NCBI GenBank assembly: GCA_036399775.1
Contig: DASWMJ010000091.1
Location: forward strand, 1-64,000
Direction of reading: 5' to 3'
Source of the DNA: JADMIH01 sp036399775
GTDB lineage: Bacteria; Chloroflexota; Chloroflexia; QHBQ01; JADMIH01
Length of the DNA stretch: 64,000 nucleotides
The first letter of the stretch is position 1; each line of letters starts with the position of its first letter. Both the position numbers and the translations under genes were made by a program. This document shows, piece after piece, positions 22,515 to 31,817 of this stretch. The notes beneath the pieces are model-generated. The model was not told the origin of the DNA. It made no database searches and worked only from the letters and a program-made list of their open reading frames with translations.

Positions 22515-25500
22515 CTATCCGGCCCACGAATACGCGCTCTCCTTTGTCAGCCTGTAATTCTCGTCAAGCTTCGGCTCCAGGAGCAATATCGCCGCTATCC
22601 TCCGGGCCATGCCGGTCACTTCCATAGCCTCCTCTGCCGACAGCGCCCGCCCCAGCAATTCTTTCTCCCTGTAGCTGAGCCACTTCTTCATCACCTGGTA
22701 CCCGCCTATCGTGTACTCCCACACGTTGCCGGGCACGTTCTTCCAGTATGCTTTCTTGTTCAGGTAGACGTCGCGGGTATTCTCGCCCAGCCTGGCGAAA
22801 GCCTCTTCCGCGCTCAAGCCCAGCTTCTGCGCGCCTTCCTCGATGGCTGCCTGCTCCGCCGCAGTGTAGGCGCGCTGCGACATGCGCCCCTTGCCCGGCA
22901 TCGTCACGCCTTCCTTCCCCGCGTGGCCCCACCCGGCGGTTACTTCCAACTCTCCCGCGTCGGGGTTCAACTGCCCTCCCCCCTCACGCGCTATCACCGC
23001 TACGTGCTGCAATTCGCGCCGCACCGCCCCAGCCGTCACGCCGGGCACCGCGCTCTCCGTATCGAGCAGGGCCGCCACCTGCCGCCCCAGTGCCGCCGAC
23101 CTGACAAGCCCCTCCTTGCTTGTGGGCAGAGGCACTCTGGGCCAGTCCTGACGTATGCCGTCGGCGTTCTCGGCCAGGTAGGCCGGTGAGTAGCCTATCG
23201 CCAGCGCGTGCATCCATACCAGCCCAGCATTTTCAACATCTACATTCCAATCCTCGATACCTATCGAAGTCAGATATGTCTGAGCTTTCGGTGAAAGATT
23301 AGCTACTGGAACTGTAGCTTCGCTAAAGAGTGCAGCCTGAGTTGCGTGTTGATCGCGATCAGACTTAAGGCTTAATTGAACAGGTATAACAGACACATTA
23401 CGAGCCAGGGACTGGTAGTCCACCAAACATGAGGAAAAGTAAAGAGGACTACCTTTTGCCTCTTTCTCAGTTTTCAGCCTAGTGACAAGAAAGGTATTAC
23501 CGGGCCAACATTGTGCCCATAGATCAGGGCGAGGTTCATTCCATAGGGGCCGGGTCGGAGTGAAATAACACCAGCGAGTCTCCATAGGACGTAACATATA
23601 GCGTCGCAAACGGTCAGGGAAAAAATTCTCCACTGCAAGTAGCTTAGCACGAGCAAGCTTGGCATCAAACCGCGCCGCATCTTCTGTCAGCAACGGGGCT
23701 AATTGCTTTAGTTCATCCCATGATACATTGGGGTCAAAATACAATCGCATCCTTGCCTCAAGCCGACTCTTGTCTATAGATATGAGCGCCCCGCGACGGC
23801 TTTCCATAAATGCAGGCATAGGTGCTAACGCGCTCAATTCTGCGACCTTGGGCCAAGCCAGATAAGAACTTGATGCGCCTGAAGGCTGAAATGATAGCCT
23901 ATCCGTAACTCTTGGCTCCACAATGGTATAGTCCGCATCTATATCTGAATGTTGCAGACTTTGTAATAGATCGGTGCGCTTAGTTGAACCCCAAAACTGC
24001 CTGAATCGAACTGCAGGCTTAACATCGCGTACAGCCTTTCGTACTAGCAAAGCAATACTGGTCCCTATGCGTATGCCCTCACGGTTGTATTCAGTCGAGA
24101 ACACCGAAGGGTCAGGTTCACCGTCAGGTGTTAGTTTGCCAGTTCCCCGGCTGTCGCCGTTCATCGAGTCGAACCACAGCCTGTCAAACTCCGATAGGAA
24201 ACGCTCTCGCATCACCACAAAAGAGGGGTCCGACAGGTAGGAAAAGTTGGAGATATAGCAGACCACGCCCCGGCGGTTGCGGTTCATCTCAGCGATGCGC
24301 CGCTCGGCCAGCCGGAAGAAGCGCACGTACAGGTCGTCCAGGTTGAACTTCTTGATCCCCCACTTCGAGATCAGCCCCTCCTTGTACGGCTCCACCAGCC
24401 CCCTTTCCTCCTCCGGGCTGGTCCCTGCGAAGGCGTTGTAGGGCGGGTTGCCCAGCACCACCAGTATTTCCTCCCCCTGCTTAACCTCCCCTGCCGCGTC
24501 ACGCTCCTGCTCCAACTCCGGCAGGTACGCCTGCTGGCGCGGGGTGTGCGGCCCCTCCCAACCCGTCAGCGAATTTGTCAGGTATATTCCCGCCCGCTCC
24601 CCCTCACCCGATAGAGGCGCGCCCCAATTTTGTAGCAGCAGCCCCATTTGCAGGTGCGCCACCACGAAGGGCGCGGGCAATATCTCAAACCCGAAGACGC
24701 GCCTGGTCGCCGCCCTCCTCAGCTCATGCCCCAGCAGCGCCTCGTTCCCCTTTGCTTTCAGCGTCTCCGCTATGCGCTTCAACACCTCAACGAGATATGC
24801 CCCCGTTCCGCAGGCGGGGTCCAGCACGACTACCCTGGGGTCCGCCAGGCCGTCCTCAAGCCCCAACTCCTCCCGCAGCGCACGGTCTACCCGCTCCACC
24901 ATATACCTCACGATCTCAGGAGGGGTATACCACACCCCCAGGGCTTTGCGTAGCTGGGGGTCGAACGCCTCAAGGAACGGCTCGTAGAAGTACTGTACCG
25001 CGTGCTCCTCCTCGAACCTGGAGAAGAAGGCCGCCCTGTTCACTCTGTTGAGCGCGGTGCCGGTCCAATCCAACACCTCGACCAACCCAAGCGGCTCCAG
25101 CCTTCGCCTCTGGGCAACTTCCTCAAATAGCGCCAGTATCACCGGCACTTCCAGCACGTACCCTGAGTCTTTCCAGTCGAAAAGCTCTTTGCTCCCCACG
25201 CCTTGCTTCTTGCTCCACAGCACCCACGCCGAGAAGACGCCGTAGAAGAGGGTTTGCACCAGGGTGGAGCGAAAGAAGTGGTCGCCCATCTCCCCCTCGA
25301 AGGCCAGTCCCAACGAGTTCTCAAGCGCCGCCCGCACCAACCCCAGCGCGGGCACGTCGGGCTTCGCCTCGATGCGGGCCTTCGCGTCCCGCGCATAGCT
25401 TGCCAGGAACCACGCCAGGTCGGCGGGCGCTGCCAGTGGCGCATTGTGCAGCATCACTCGCTTGAGGTATTCGGTGAATTGGGCCTCGTGCTGCGCCGCC

Positions 25501-25982
25501 AATCCCTTCGGCAGCGCGGCCACGCTCTTCCAGAAGGCGCTCTCACTCTCCGCCAGCCTGTACCTTTCCAGGTGGACAGGCTCACCGTCCGCGCCCTGCC
25601 CCACCAGCAGGAAGTCCCACAGGTTAGTCACGAGCACCTGCCCGTACTTGCCCAGGTATTTTCTAACCTGGGCGTCGTTGGCGATCTGGCGCACGTCCGC
25701 GTCTGTCCCCTTCACCTCGATTGCGCCCCTGGCTGGCAGTTGGCCGGGCAGCCATTCCGCCGGAGCGCCCTTTTGGAACTGGTCCCAGGTGAAAAGTCCG
25801 CCGTCCGGTATGCCCGCGCCCCGGTTGCGGATGTTTATCACGCACCGCACCTTCGGCTTCAAAGCCTGGCCCGTGGTGTTCAGCAGCTTTTCGAGCGCCC
25901 CGTAGTAGGATGTCTCCTTGACCCCTGCCCCGGAGGACCTGATGTAGTAAAGGTCGTAGAGGTAAGTTTCGAGCGCGCCCAT
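22515..25982 (-). CDS. Single-chain restriction-modification enzyme, ISP-like without helicase
   Basis: 1155 residues. N-terminus: a PD-(D/E)xK-type nuclease with Asp in AGIPDGG (residue 60) and E-V-K in AIEVKG (89-91). Middle: gamma-class N6-adenine methyltransferase with motif I VLDPACGTGAYL (about 385-396) and motif IV GNPPYNAF (about 510-517). C-terminus: long segment matching the type ISP specificity domain, ending in the conserved region around PGNVWEYTIGGYQVMKKWLSYRE. The SF2 helicase of LlaBIII-type ISP enzymes is absent, so cleavage would be in the type IIG manner rather than by translocation (inference). Codons for about residues 605-920 are clearly poorer in GC than both flanks, as if the target-recognition part had been replaced. 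GAGGAG precedes the ATG. Confidence 0.85.
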   Translation of the reverse strand: MGALETYLYDLYYIRSSGAGVKETSYYGALEKLLNTTGQALKPKVRCVINIRNRGAGIPDGGLFTWDQFQKGAPAEWLPGQLPARGAIEVKGTDADVRQIANDAQVRKYLGKYGQVLVTNLWDFLLVGQGADGEPVHLERYRLAESESAFWKSVAALPKGLAAQHEAQFTEYLKRVMLHNAPLAAPADLAWFLASYARDAKARIEAKPDVPALGLVRAALENSLGLAFEGEMGDHFFRSTLVQTLFYGVFSAWVLWSKKQGVGSKELFDWKDSGYVLEVPVILALFEEVAQRRRLEPLGLVEVLDWTGTALNRVNRAAFFSRFEEEHAVQYFYEPFLEAFDPQLRKALGVWYTPPEIVRYMVERVDRALREELGLEDGLADPRVVVLDPACGTGAYLVEVLKRIAETLKAKGNEALLGHELRRAATRRVFGFEILPAPFVVAHLQMGLLLQNWGAPLSGEGERAGIYLTNSLTGWEGPHTPRQQAYLPELEQERDAAGEVKQGEEILVVLGNPPYNAFAGTSPEEERGLVEPYKEGLISKWGIKKFNLDDLYVRFFRLAERRIAEMNRNRRGVVCYISNFSYLSDPSFVVMRERFLSEFDRLWFDSMNGDSRGTGKLTPDGEPDPSVFSTEYNREGIRIGTSIALLVRKAVRDVKPAVRFRQFWGSTKRTDLLQSLQHSDIDADYTIVEPRVTDRLSFQPSGASSSYLAWPKVAELSALAPMPAFMESRRGALISIDKSRLEARMRLYFDPNVSWDELKQLAPLLTEDAARFDAKLARAKLLAVENFFPDRLRRYMLRPMETRWCYFTPTRPLWNEPRPDLWAQCWPGNTFLVTRLKTEKEAKGSPLYFSSCLVDYQSLARNVSVIPVQLSLKSDRDQHATQAALFSEATVPVANLSPKAQTYLTSIGIEDWNVDVENAGLVWMHALAIGYSPAYLAENADGIRQDWPRVPLPTSKEGLVRSAALGRQVAALLDTESAVPGVTAGAVRRELQHVAVIAREGGGQLNPDAGELEVTAGWGHAGKEGVTMPGKGRMSQRAYTAAEQAAIEEGAQKLGLSAEEAFARLGENTRDVYLNKKAYWKNVPGNVWEYTIGGYQVMKKWLSYREKELLGRALSAEEAMEVTGMARRIAAILLLEPKLDENYRLTKESAYSWAG

Positions 25983-26002
25983 ATATAACTCCTCTGTAAC
26001 TC

Positions 26003-27028
26003 TTATTTAGATGCGTTTGTAGAAGATAGTGGCTTGCGGTAGGTGGTAGCCTGCTCCTTGACCTCATAGCCCATGCTCTCGTAAAGGCGTAGCGCGCCGC
26101 TGGGGTTCTGGGTGTCTACGCCGAGGCCAGTCTGGGTCATGCCTCGCTCTTTATGCATCTGCATACTGCGGGCGAGGAGGGCGCGGGCGAGGCCCTTTCT
26201 TCGCCAGGGGCGGCACACGCTTATTATTTCCGTGTAACCCAACCTGCGCCCCGATTGAGTATTGTACTGATAGTTGACATAATTCAAGATAGAGCCTGCC
26301 ACGTGGTCGCCGTCCCAGGCCACCACCCAGAGCTCAGGTTGTACCTGGGGGGATTTGATCCACCTGTCGAAGTAACCCTCGTCAAGCTCGGTCGCGCCCC
26401 AGTCATCGCGGAATGCCTCAACACTGGCCTCCCAGATGGCGCGGTAGTGCTCCGGCCTGGCGGGACGCACCTCCAACCCTTCCGGCATGGGCATGTCGGG
26501 TATGTGGTCGAGGTCGGGGGTTTCCATGTGGAAGGCATAGCGCACAGGCTCATATCGTTCCGTTTGGAGCAGGTTTCCAAGACCCTCCTGGCTGGAATAG
26601 ACCTCAGTACCCACATAGGCAGGCGTGTTACCCTGCGCGTGGCCCGCTTCTATTTCGCGGGCGCGGCCCTCTGCCCACCGGATCAGGGCGCGCTCCAGGC
26701 CTTTGCCCCGCCACTCAGGCAGGAGGAAGGTGAAGTGCCAGTAGTTGCGTGGGCCGTCAAGGTCACGCTGCCAGAAGACGCGAGTGAAGCCCACCAGCTT
26801 GCCGTCCACCTCGGCAAGCAGCATATCCGTGCGTGGATCGTGGAAGGGAGTGGGGCTGTAAACGTGCTTGATCGTTTCGAGGGTGTGCACTTCGCGCTCA
26901 AGCTTGTCGGCCACTTTGCTTGCATGGTTGACCGCCAGAATAGCCGGAAAGTCCTCGTCGCCCTGGAAGTGGCGGAAGGTAAGGCCCTCGATGGCGGGCG
27001 CGTTCTCTACGGTGATGCCGGTGTGCAT
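26003..27028 (-). CDS. Tandem GNAT N-acetyltransferase
   Basis: 341 residues with two GNAT domains in series. The first half contains LLPEWRGKGLERALIRWAE (pyrophosphate loop about residues 106-124), and the second has VCRPWRRKGLARALLARSMQMHKERGM (about 275-300), an intact R/Q-x-x-G-x-G/A loop. The layout resembles mycothiol synthase MshD and related double GNATs, though the substrate cannot be set from sequence. GGAGGAAG lies just ahead of the ATG at 27028. The 3' end is 21 nt from the restriction-modification gene on the same strand, so cotranscription is possible. Confidence 0.85.
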   Translation of the reverse strand: MHTGITVENAPAIEGLTFRHFQGDEDFPAILAVNHASKVADKLEREVHTLETIKHVYSPTPFHDPRTDMLLAEVDGKLVGFTRVFWQRDLDGPRNYWHFTFLLPEWRGKGLERALIRWAEGRAREIEAGHAQGNTPAYVGTEVYSSQEGLGNLLQTERYEPVRYAFHMETPDLDHIPDMPMPEGLEVRPARPEHYRAIWEASVEAFRDDWGATELDEGYFDRWIKSPQVQPELWVVAWDGDHVAGSILNYVNYQYNTQSGRRLGYTEIISVCRPWRRKGLARALLARSMQMHKERGMTQTGLGVDTQNPSGALRLYESMGYEVKEQATTYRKPLSSTNASK

Positions 27029-27238
27029 TTTTCTTCCTCCATGACGCTATGCATGGTAACTATTATGCATATTCTCGGCAAGGATATGAAGTAGCCCCGG
27101 TCCCATTCTCCCTACCACCTCAAGTATGCACATTCCGGCCTCCTGATGTAAAATAAACCACGACGACTGCGGCACGAGACTGCCTTCTGTTTGCATGCCC
27201 TTCTTAGCAGGTGGTCATTTTGCCGACGAGGTTGGTAT

Positions 27239-29206
27239 TTGAAGAGTAATATAGCGTCCAGGCTGTTCTGGTGCCTTTTTTGCCTCTCATTGCCGGTATT
27301 CGTTACTGCGGCTGCCCCGTCATCGGGCGTGAAGGCCGCTATGCCGGTGCTCGCATCTTATTCTCAAGCGACTTCCGCTTTCGCGCCGGGGGACTGGCCC
27401 ATGTACGGCCACGACCCCGCCCACACCAGCTATAACCCCGACGAATCCAGCATCAGCGCGCAAAACGTGCAGTGGTTAGTGCCACGCTGGCAGTCGCCCG
27501 ACCTGGGCAGTGGCGCTTCACCACCCTCCGGTGCGCCCACCGTCGCCAACGGTAAAGTGTTCATCGGTAGTAGCGCGCCGGAGGGTAACAACTTCTTCGC
27601 GTTCGATGCCGTAAGCGGCGCGCCTATCTGGGCGGCTAGCGTGGGCTACATGAAAAGCTGCTTCAACGTCGGTATCGGCGCGACCTCAGCTGTTTCAGGC
27701 ACGATGGTAGTGACCGGGGGCGCGGATGACGCCTACTACGCGCTTGACACAGAGACCGGCGCTCGGATATGGCGCGACCCCATGGACGTAGGTCCCAGCG
27801 GCTTCGCGTGGGTATCGCCCCTGCTTGCATATGGCCGCGCCTACGTGGGCATAGCTTCCGCTTGCGATGACCCCTCCGTGCCTGGGGAGGTGCGGGCTAT
27901 AGGAGAGGACGGCACCAAGCTCGCTTCTGCCCGCTTCGTACCAGAGGGCGAGGCGGGGGCGGGCATCTGGAACTCGCCTGCCCTCAGCCCCGACGGGAGA
28001 GTGCTCGTAGTCGCCACCGGAGAGGACTTCAACGGGTACAACGGCCCTTACAACCGCGCTATTGTCTCTCTTGACCCTATCACGCTTGACATCTTGCAGG
28101 CAAACCAGCAGGGCGAGCTTAACCAGGACGCGGACTTCGGCACCTCGCCGATAATCTTCCACGACAACCTGGGCCGCACCCTGGTAGGCGCGCACCACAA
28201 GGGCAACGTCTTCTACGCCTACGACCTGCACAACATCAATGCGGGACCCGTGTGGACACGCTCGATTCTACTACAAGTAGGTATGCTGCCCGCCTACAAC
28301 CCGGATTTAGGCAACGGGGGGACTTTGTTCATCCTGGGCGGCAACTCGCGCCTCTATGCGCTGGACCCCGCCACCGGCAAGGACCGCTGGCCCGACGCGC
28401 TTGCAAATGGCCTCGGCAACATGGCAATCGCCAATGGCCTGATCTTCCTCAACGACCAGGGCACGCTCAGAATCCTGGACGAGACCAACGGGCACACGCT
28501 ACGCGTCATCACGCCCGAAAACTCAGGTCCCAGCTATAGCGGCGTCGCGGTGGCTCATGGCTTCGTATACTGGCTGTCAGGTTCCCGCCTCAACGCCTGG
28601 TCCATTCGTGCCGACGTGCCTGGTCCGACACCGACTCCTGGCGCTGGCCCCAATAGTCGTCTGTTTCCTGAGACCGGCTTTACCGTATCCGGTTTGTTCC
28701 TGGACTATTGGAGCAGCAACGGTGGCATACCCCAGCAAGGCTACCCGATCTCCCCTGAGTTTGTCGAGAAGAGCGACCTGGCCGCTAAGGAGTACAAGGT
28801 ACAGTACTTCGAGCGGGCGGTGTTCGAGCACCACCCGGAGAACGAGCCGCCATACGATGTGCTTTTGTCTCTGCTTGGCACCCTACAATACAAAAAGAAG
28901 TACCCTGCGGGTGCGCCGGGACAGCAACCCAACGACGATCCCGGCTCCGTCTTCATCCCTCAGACGGGCAAGAGACTTGGCGGCAAGTTCCTGGCTTATT
29001 GGCAGACACATGGAGGGCTACGCCAGCAGGGCTATCCCATCTCCGACGAATTCGTCGAACTGAGCGATCTCGACGGCAAGCCGTATACCGTCCAATATTT
29101 CGAGCGAGCAGTGTTTGAATACCACCCGGAGAACCCGCCACCATACGATGTGCTATTATCCTTGCTGGGCACGCTCCAATTCAACGAAAAATACCCGGTG
29201 CCCTAG
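27239..29206 (+). CDS. Secreted PQQ-type beta-propeller protein with two C-terminal surface modules
   Basis: About 656 residues. A signal peptide (SRLFWCLFCLSLPVFVTA) is followed by a PQQ/WD-like propeller from about residue 45 to 455 with repeats such as FFAFDAVSGAPIW, YYALDTETGARIW and LYALDPATGKDRW. The start WPMYGHDPAHTSYN is typical of outer quinoprotein-like propellers. After a Pro/Thr linker come two copies of an about 75-residue module (nt 28651-28905 and 28945-29200), each running from FPxTG through WxxxGGxxQQGYPIS to VQYFERAVFE. PQQ-dependent catalysis is not implied, since no dehydrogenase residues stand out; cell-surface or binding roles are likelier. A TTG at 27239 after GAGG is preferred; an upstream TTG at 27191 gives a poorer signal. 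Confidence 0.8.
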   Translation: MKSNIASRLFWCLFCLSLPVFVTAAAPSSGVKAAMPVLASYSQATSAFAPGDWPMYGHDPAHTSYNPDESSISAQNVQWLVPRWQSPDLGSGASPPSGAPTVANGKVFIGSSAPEGNNFFAFDAVSGAPIWAASVGYMKSCFNVGIGATSAVSGTMVVTGGADDAYYALDTETGARIWRDPMDVGPSGFAWVSPLLAYGRAYVGIASACDDPSVPGEVRAIGEDGTKLASARFVPEGEAGAGIWNSPALSPDGRVLVVATGEDFNGYNGPYNRAIVSLDPITLDILQANQQGELNQDADFGTSPIIFHDNLGRTLVGAHHKGNVFYAYDLHNINAGPVWTRSILLQVGMLPAYNPDLGNGGTLFILGGNSRLYALDPATGKDRWPDALANGLGNMAIANGLIFLNDQGTLRILDETNGHTLRVITPENSGPSYSGVAVAHGFVYWLSGSRLNAWSIRADVPGPTPTPGAGPNSRLFPETGFTVSGLFLDYWSSNGGIPQQGYPISPEFVEKSDLAAKEYKVQYFERAVFEHHPENEPPYDVLLSLLGTLQYKKKYPAGAPGQQPNDDPGSVFIPQTGKRLGGKFLAYWQTHGGLRQQGYPISDEFVELSDLDGKPYTVQYFERAVFEYHPENPPPYDVLLSLLGTLQFNEKYPVP

Positions 29207-29216
29207 AAATACGAAA

Positions 29217-29347
29217 CCGCCAAGACGCCAAGAGCGCCAAGAACCCGCCAAGTATTTTATAGGGTTTTGCCTCAAACCTGCTATTCCCTTGCCCCATACA
29301 TTACATAATAACTTAGCGGGTTCTTGGCGCTCTTGGCGTCTTGGCGG
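29217..29347. repeat. Inverted repeat with 32-bp perfect arms (word GCCAAG)
   Basis: Arms 29217-29248 and 29316-29347 are exact complements over 32 bp around a 67-nt AT-rich centre. Each arm consists of four GCCAAG-containing units spaced 8-10 nt apart. A related element with its own centre is at 48901-49049, so this is a small dispersed family, possibly MITE-like. Confidence 0.85.
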
Positions 29348-29417
29348 TTCGTTTACTACGCCAATATTCACTGCTCCAATATAGGTGCGTTTGCCCTGGC
29401 CGCTACCCACTCCCAGG

Positions 29418-29446
29418 TTGCATTTGCCGTGCGGCAGTGGTATAAT
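29418..29446 (+). promoter_or_regulatory. Promoter of secG
   Basis: TTGCAT (29418-29423), 17-bp spacer ending in TGG, TATAAT (29441-29446). The same TTGCAT-17-TATAAT pair is found at 37880-37908. Confidence 0.7.
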
Positions 29447-29506
29447 CTTTGGGTTACCGGCAATTTCGCGCAGCTTATAAAGCCGCTTGCAAGGAGTATT
29501 TCCAGG

Positions 29507-29737
29507 GTGAGAATTGAAGACGCTCTCAATATTATCCAGCTTGTGCTGGCCATTGTGCTCGTGGCAGTTGTGCTCATGCAGACCAAAGGCTCCACCATGT
29601 CCGGCCTCTTCGGTGGCGGCGACTCTTCGTCGGTGTACCGCACGCGGCGTGGCTTCGAGCGTACGCTCTTCCAGTTCACTATTGTCCTGGCTGTGGTCTT
29701 TTTCCTGATCGCGCTGGTCAACAGCGTAATCACATAA
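29507..29737 (+). CDS. secG: Protein translocase subunit SecG
   Basis: 76 residues, two membrane helices (LNIIQLVLAIVLVAVVLMQ and FQFTIVLAVVFFLIALVNS) flanking the conserved cytoplasmic loop LMQTKGSTMSGLFGGGDSS. Accessory subunit of SecYEG. The start is a GTG at 29507 with AAGGAG at 29491-29496; the longer frame upstream crosses the promoter. Confidence 0.93.
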   Translation: MRIEDALNIIQLVLAIVLVAVVLMQTKGSTMSGLFGGGDSSSVYRTRRGFERTLFQFTIVLAVVFFLIALVNSVIT

Positions 29738-29772
29738 TCCCTCTCCAATCCACTAATGAAAATAACGTCAGG

Positions 29773-29800
29773 CCCTGACCCCTGGTCCCTGACCCCTCGC
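29773..29800. repeat. Heptad array (word CCCTGAC)
   Basis: Four units CCCTGAC, CCCTGGT, CCCTGAC, CCCTCGC lie directly before the peptide-binding protein gene. This is the reverse complement of the word family used at 18094 and 22043. Confidence 0.8.
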
Positions 29801-29811
29801 CCCCATTTTCC

Positions 29812-31521
29812 ATGCCTGTTTCCTTCAGACCCCAGGTCCTTATAGCCCTGGGCGGCCTGGCCCTGCTGGTTATCATCCTCTGGACCGGCTCCGGCGCTTA
29901 CTCATCAGTTCCCCCTTCTCAATCCGGCGAGACTTACGTGGAAGCAATGGTGGGCGCGCCTCGCTATATCAACCCACTTCTGGCAGTCTCCGACAGCGAC
30001 AAAGACCTTACACACCTCATATTCAGCGGGCTTACGCGGGTGGACGAGCGCGGAGAGATCGTGCCCGATCTGGCGAATGGCTGGGAGGTCAGCTCGAACG
30101 GTCAGGTATACACTTTCACCCTCAAGCCGGGTCTAAAGTGGCACGATGGACAGCCCCTCACGGCGGACGACGTGCTTTTCACCCTCCGCTTGCTACAGGC
30201 ACCCGATTTCCCCGGCGATAGCATGCTGGCGCAGCCCTGGCGCACCGTCGCCATAGACGTGCCGACGCGGCAGACCTTGCGGCTGACTCTACCTGCTCCC
30301 AACGCCGCATTCTTGCAGCACACGACCCTGGGTATCTTGCCGAGCCACCTGTGGACCAGCGTGAAGGTGTCCGAGATGCAGCTTTCCGACTTGAACCGCT
30401 ACCCCATCGGTGCCGGACCCTGGCGCAACGTAGCGGGTCGCCCCGCGCTCTCGGACGCGCCCGGCCTGGGAGAAGGCCTGCCCGGTACGCCCGTGCCCGG
30501 CTCGGTGCCTCTCAGCGAGGGGATGATACTTGAGCCGAACCCCTACATGCCTCCCGCACGTAGGAACGTCTCTCGCATCTGGTTCCGCCTCTACCCGACT
30601 TTCGGCGCTGCCCTCACCGGCTTCCGCATGGGTGAGGCGCACGGCCTGGGGCATATCCCGGCGGAGAGTCTGGCTGAGGTATCGGAGATAGAGGGCGTTA
30701 CCCTCCATAAGCAAATCCTGGCGCGATACAGCATGCTTATGTTGAACGTGCGCTCGCCTCTGCTCGACAGGGTTGAGACGCGGCAGGCGCTATACCTCGC
30801 CATCGACAGGCAGGCTATCGCCTCCGACAGCGACATAGACGGGATGCCCGCGCCCGGTCCCGTCTTGCCTAATTCGTGGGCTTACGACGCCACGCTGCCG
30901 CTTCACGGGTACGACCCCCAGGAGGCGCGTCGCCTGCTCGATAGCGCGGGGTGGGTGGCCTCCGGCCCTAGCGGCGTGCGCGTTCGAGATGGCGTAACGC
31001 TGACGCTCGTGCTGGCGGCCAACCAGGATGTGCCCGCAAACATGGTCGTCGCCCGGAAGATAGAGGGCTACTTGCGCCAGGTGGGGGTGGACGTGCAGCT
31101 CGCGCTGGTGAGCAGGGATAGGCTGCTACGAGATTACCTGGGTCCGCGCTCCTACCACATGGCGCTGGCAAGCTGGGAGGCGCAGGGAGCCGACCCTGAC
31201 GTGTTTCAGTACTGGCACTCTTCGCAGGTCAACATCGAGGGCGGGCTGAACTTCTCCGGTTGGGCCAATCCCCAGGCGGACGAGGCGTTGCAAGCCGCCC
31301 GCCTCACGTCCGATAAGGCTGCGCGTAAGGTGTACTATGCCACATTCCAGAAGGTCTTCCAGCAAGACATACCGGCGGTGATACTCTACACCCCGCGATA
31401 CACATACGCCACGCACTCACCCGCACAGAGCGTCACCCTGCCTGCAACCGAGATGTTAGACCCGGCTTATCGCTTCGATACCCTGCGGGACTGGTCCCTC
31501 CAATTGCAGAGGATCCCCTAA
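29812..31521 (+). CDS. Peptide/nickel-type ABC transporter substrate-binding protein (SBP family 5)
   Basis: 569 residues: an N-terminal hydrophobic anchor without a lipobox Cys, then the family 5 pattern: PRYINPLLAVSDSDKDLTHLIFSGLTRVDERGEIVPDLANGWEVS, WHDGQPLTADDVLFTLRLLQ, and a C-terminal lobe with YHMALASWEAQGADPDVFQYWHS. It captures oligopeptides or similar ligands for an ABC importer. No permease genes adjoin, so it is an orphan here. The ATG follows a heptad array with no Shine-Dalgarno. Confidence 0.9.
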   Translation: MPVSFRPQVLIALGGLALLVIILWTGSGAYSSVPPSQSGETYVEAMVGAPRYINPLLAVSDSDKDLTHLIFSGLTRVDERGEIVPDLANGWEVSSNGQVYTFTLKPGLKWHDGQPLTADDVLFTLRLLQAPDFPGDSMLAQPWRTVAIDVPTRQTLRLTLPAPNAAFLQHTTLGILPSHLWTSVKVSEMQLSDLNRYPIGAGPWRNVAGRPALSDAPGLGEGLPGTPVPGSVPLSEGMILEPNPYMPPARRNVSRIWFRLYPTFGAALTGFRMGEAHGLGHIPAESLAEVSEIEGVTLHKQILARYSMLMLNVRSPLLDRVETRQALYLAIDRQAIASDSDIDGMPAPGPVLPNSWAYDATLPLHGYDPQEARRLLDSAGWVASGPSGVRVRDGVTLTLVLAANQDVPANMVVARKIEGYLRQVGVDVQLALVSRDRLLRDYLGPRSYHMALASWEAQGADPDVFQYWHSSQVNIEGGLNFSGWANPQADEALQAARLTSDKAARKVYYATFQKVFQQDIPAVILYTPRYTYATHSPAQSVTLPATEMLDPAYRFDTLRDWSLQLQRIP

Positions 31522-31552
31522 AGAGGGTGCCCCGAAATATCTCGACCCCTTA

Positions 31553-31774
31553 CTAAAAGCCCCGTATGACCGCCACATATACGTACATTACGATAGCGCA
31601 CCCGAAGCCGCCCAGGACCATCGCGAAGAAAGAAAGGCAACTCATGTCGGTGCGCGCCCACCTGCTCATCTCTAAATCCATGTACCTGTAATCGAGCAGG
31701 TCTGGCCCCGGACCTCTACGGTCGTAGCTGAAGTCTTCGATGTCGTCTATGGTAATGGCTCTCTCTTTGAACAT
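31553..31774 (-). CDS. Small C-tail membrane protein
   Basis: 73 residues; charged N-terminal half (MFKERAITIDDIEDFSYDRRG) and one membrane helix near the C-terminus (FFAMVLGGFGCAIVMYVYVAVI). An AAAGGA lies 7 nt ahead of the ATG. Its first about 37 bp with the ribosome-binding site recur, diverged, ahead of the lipoprotein gene at 32747, where they encode MFKDRAFALE. No family recognised. Confidence 0.5.
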   Translation of the reverse strand: MFKERAITIDDIEDFSYDRRGPGPDLLDYRYMDLEMSRWARTDMSCLSFFAMVLGGFGCAIVMYVYVAVIRGF

Positions 31775-31817
31775 GGCATGGTCCTTTGTGTCCGGGAAGT
31801 TAGATCATCTGGCTTGG

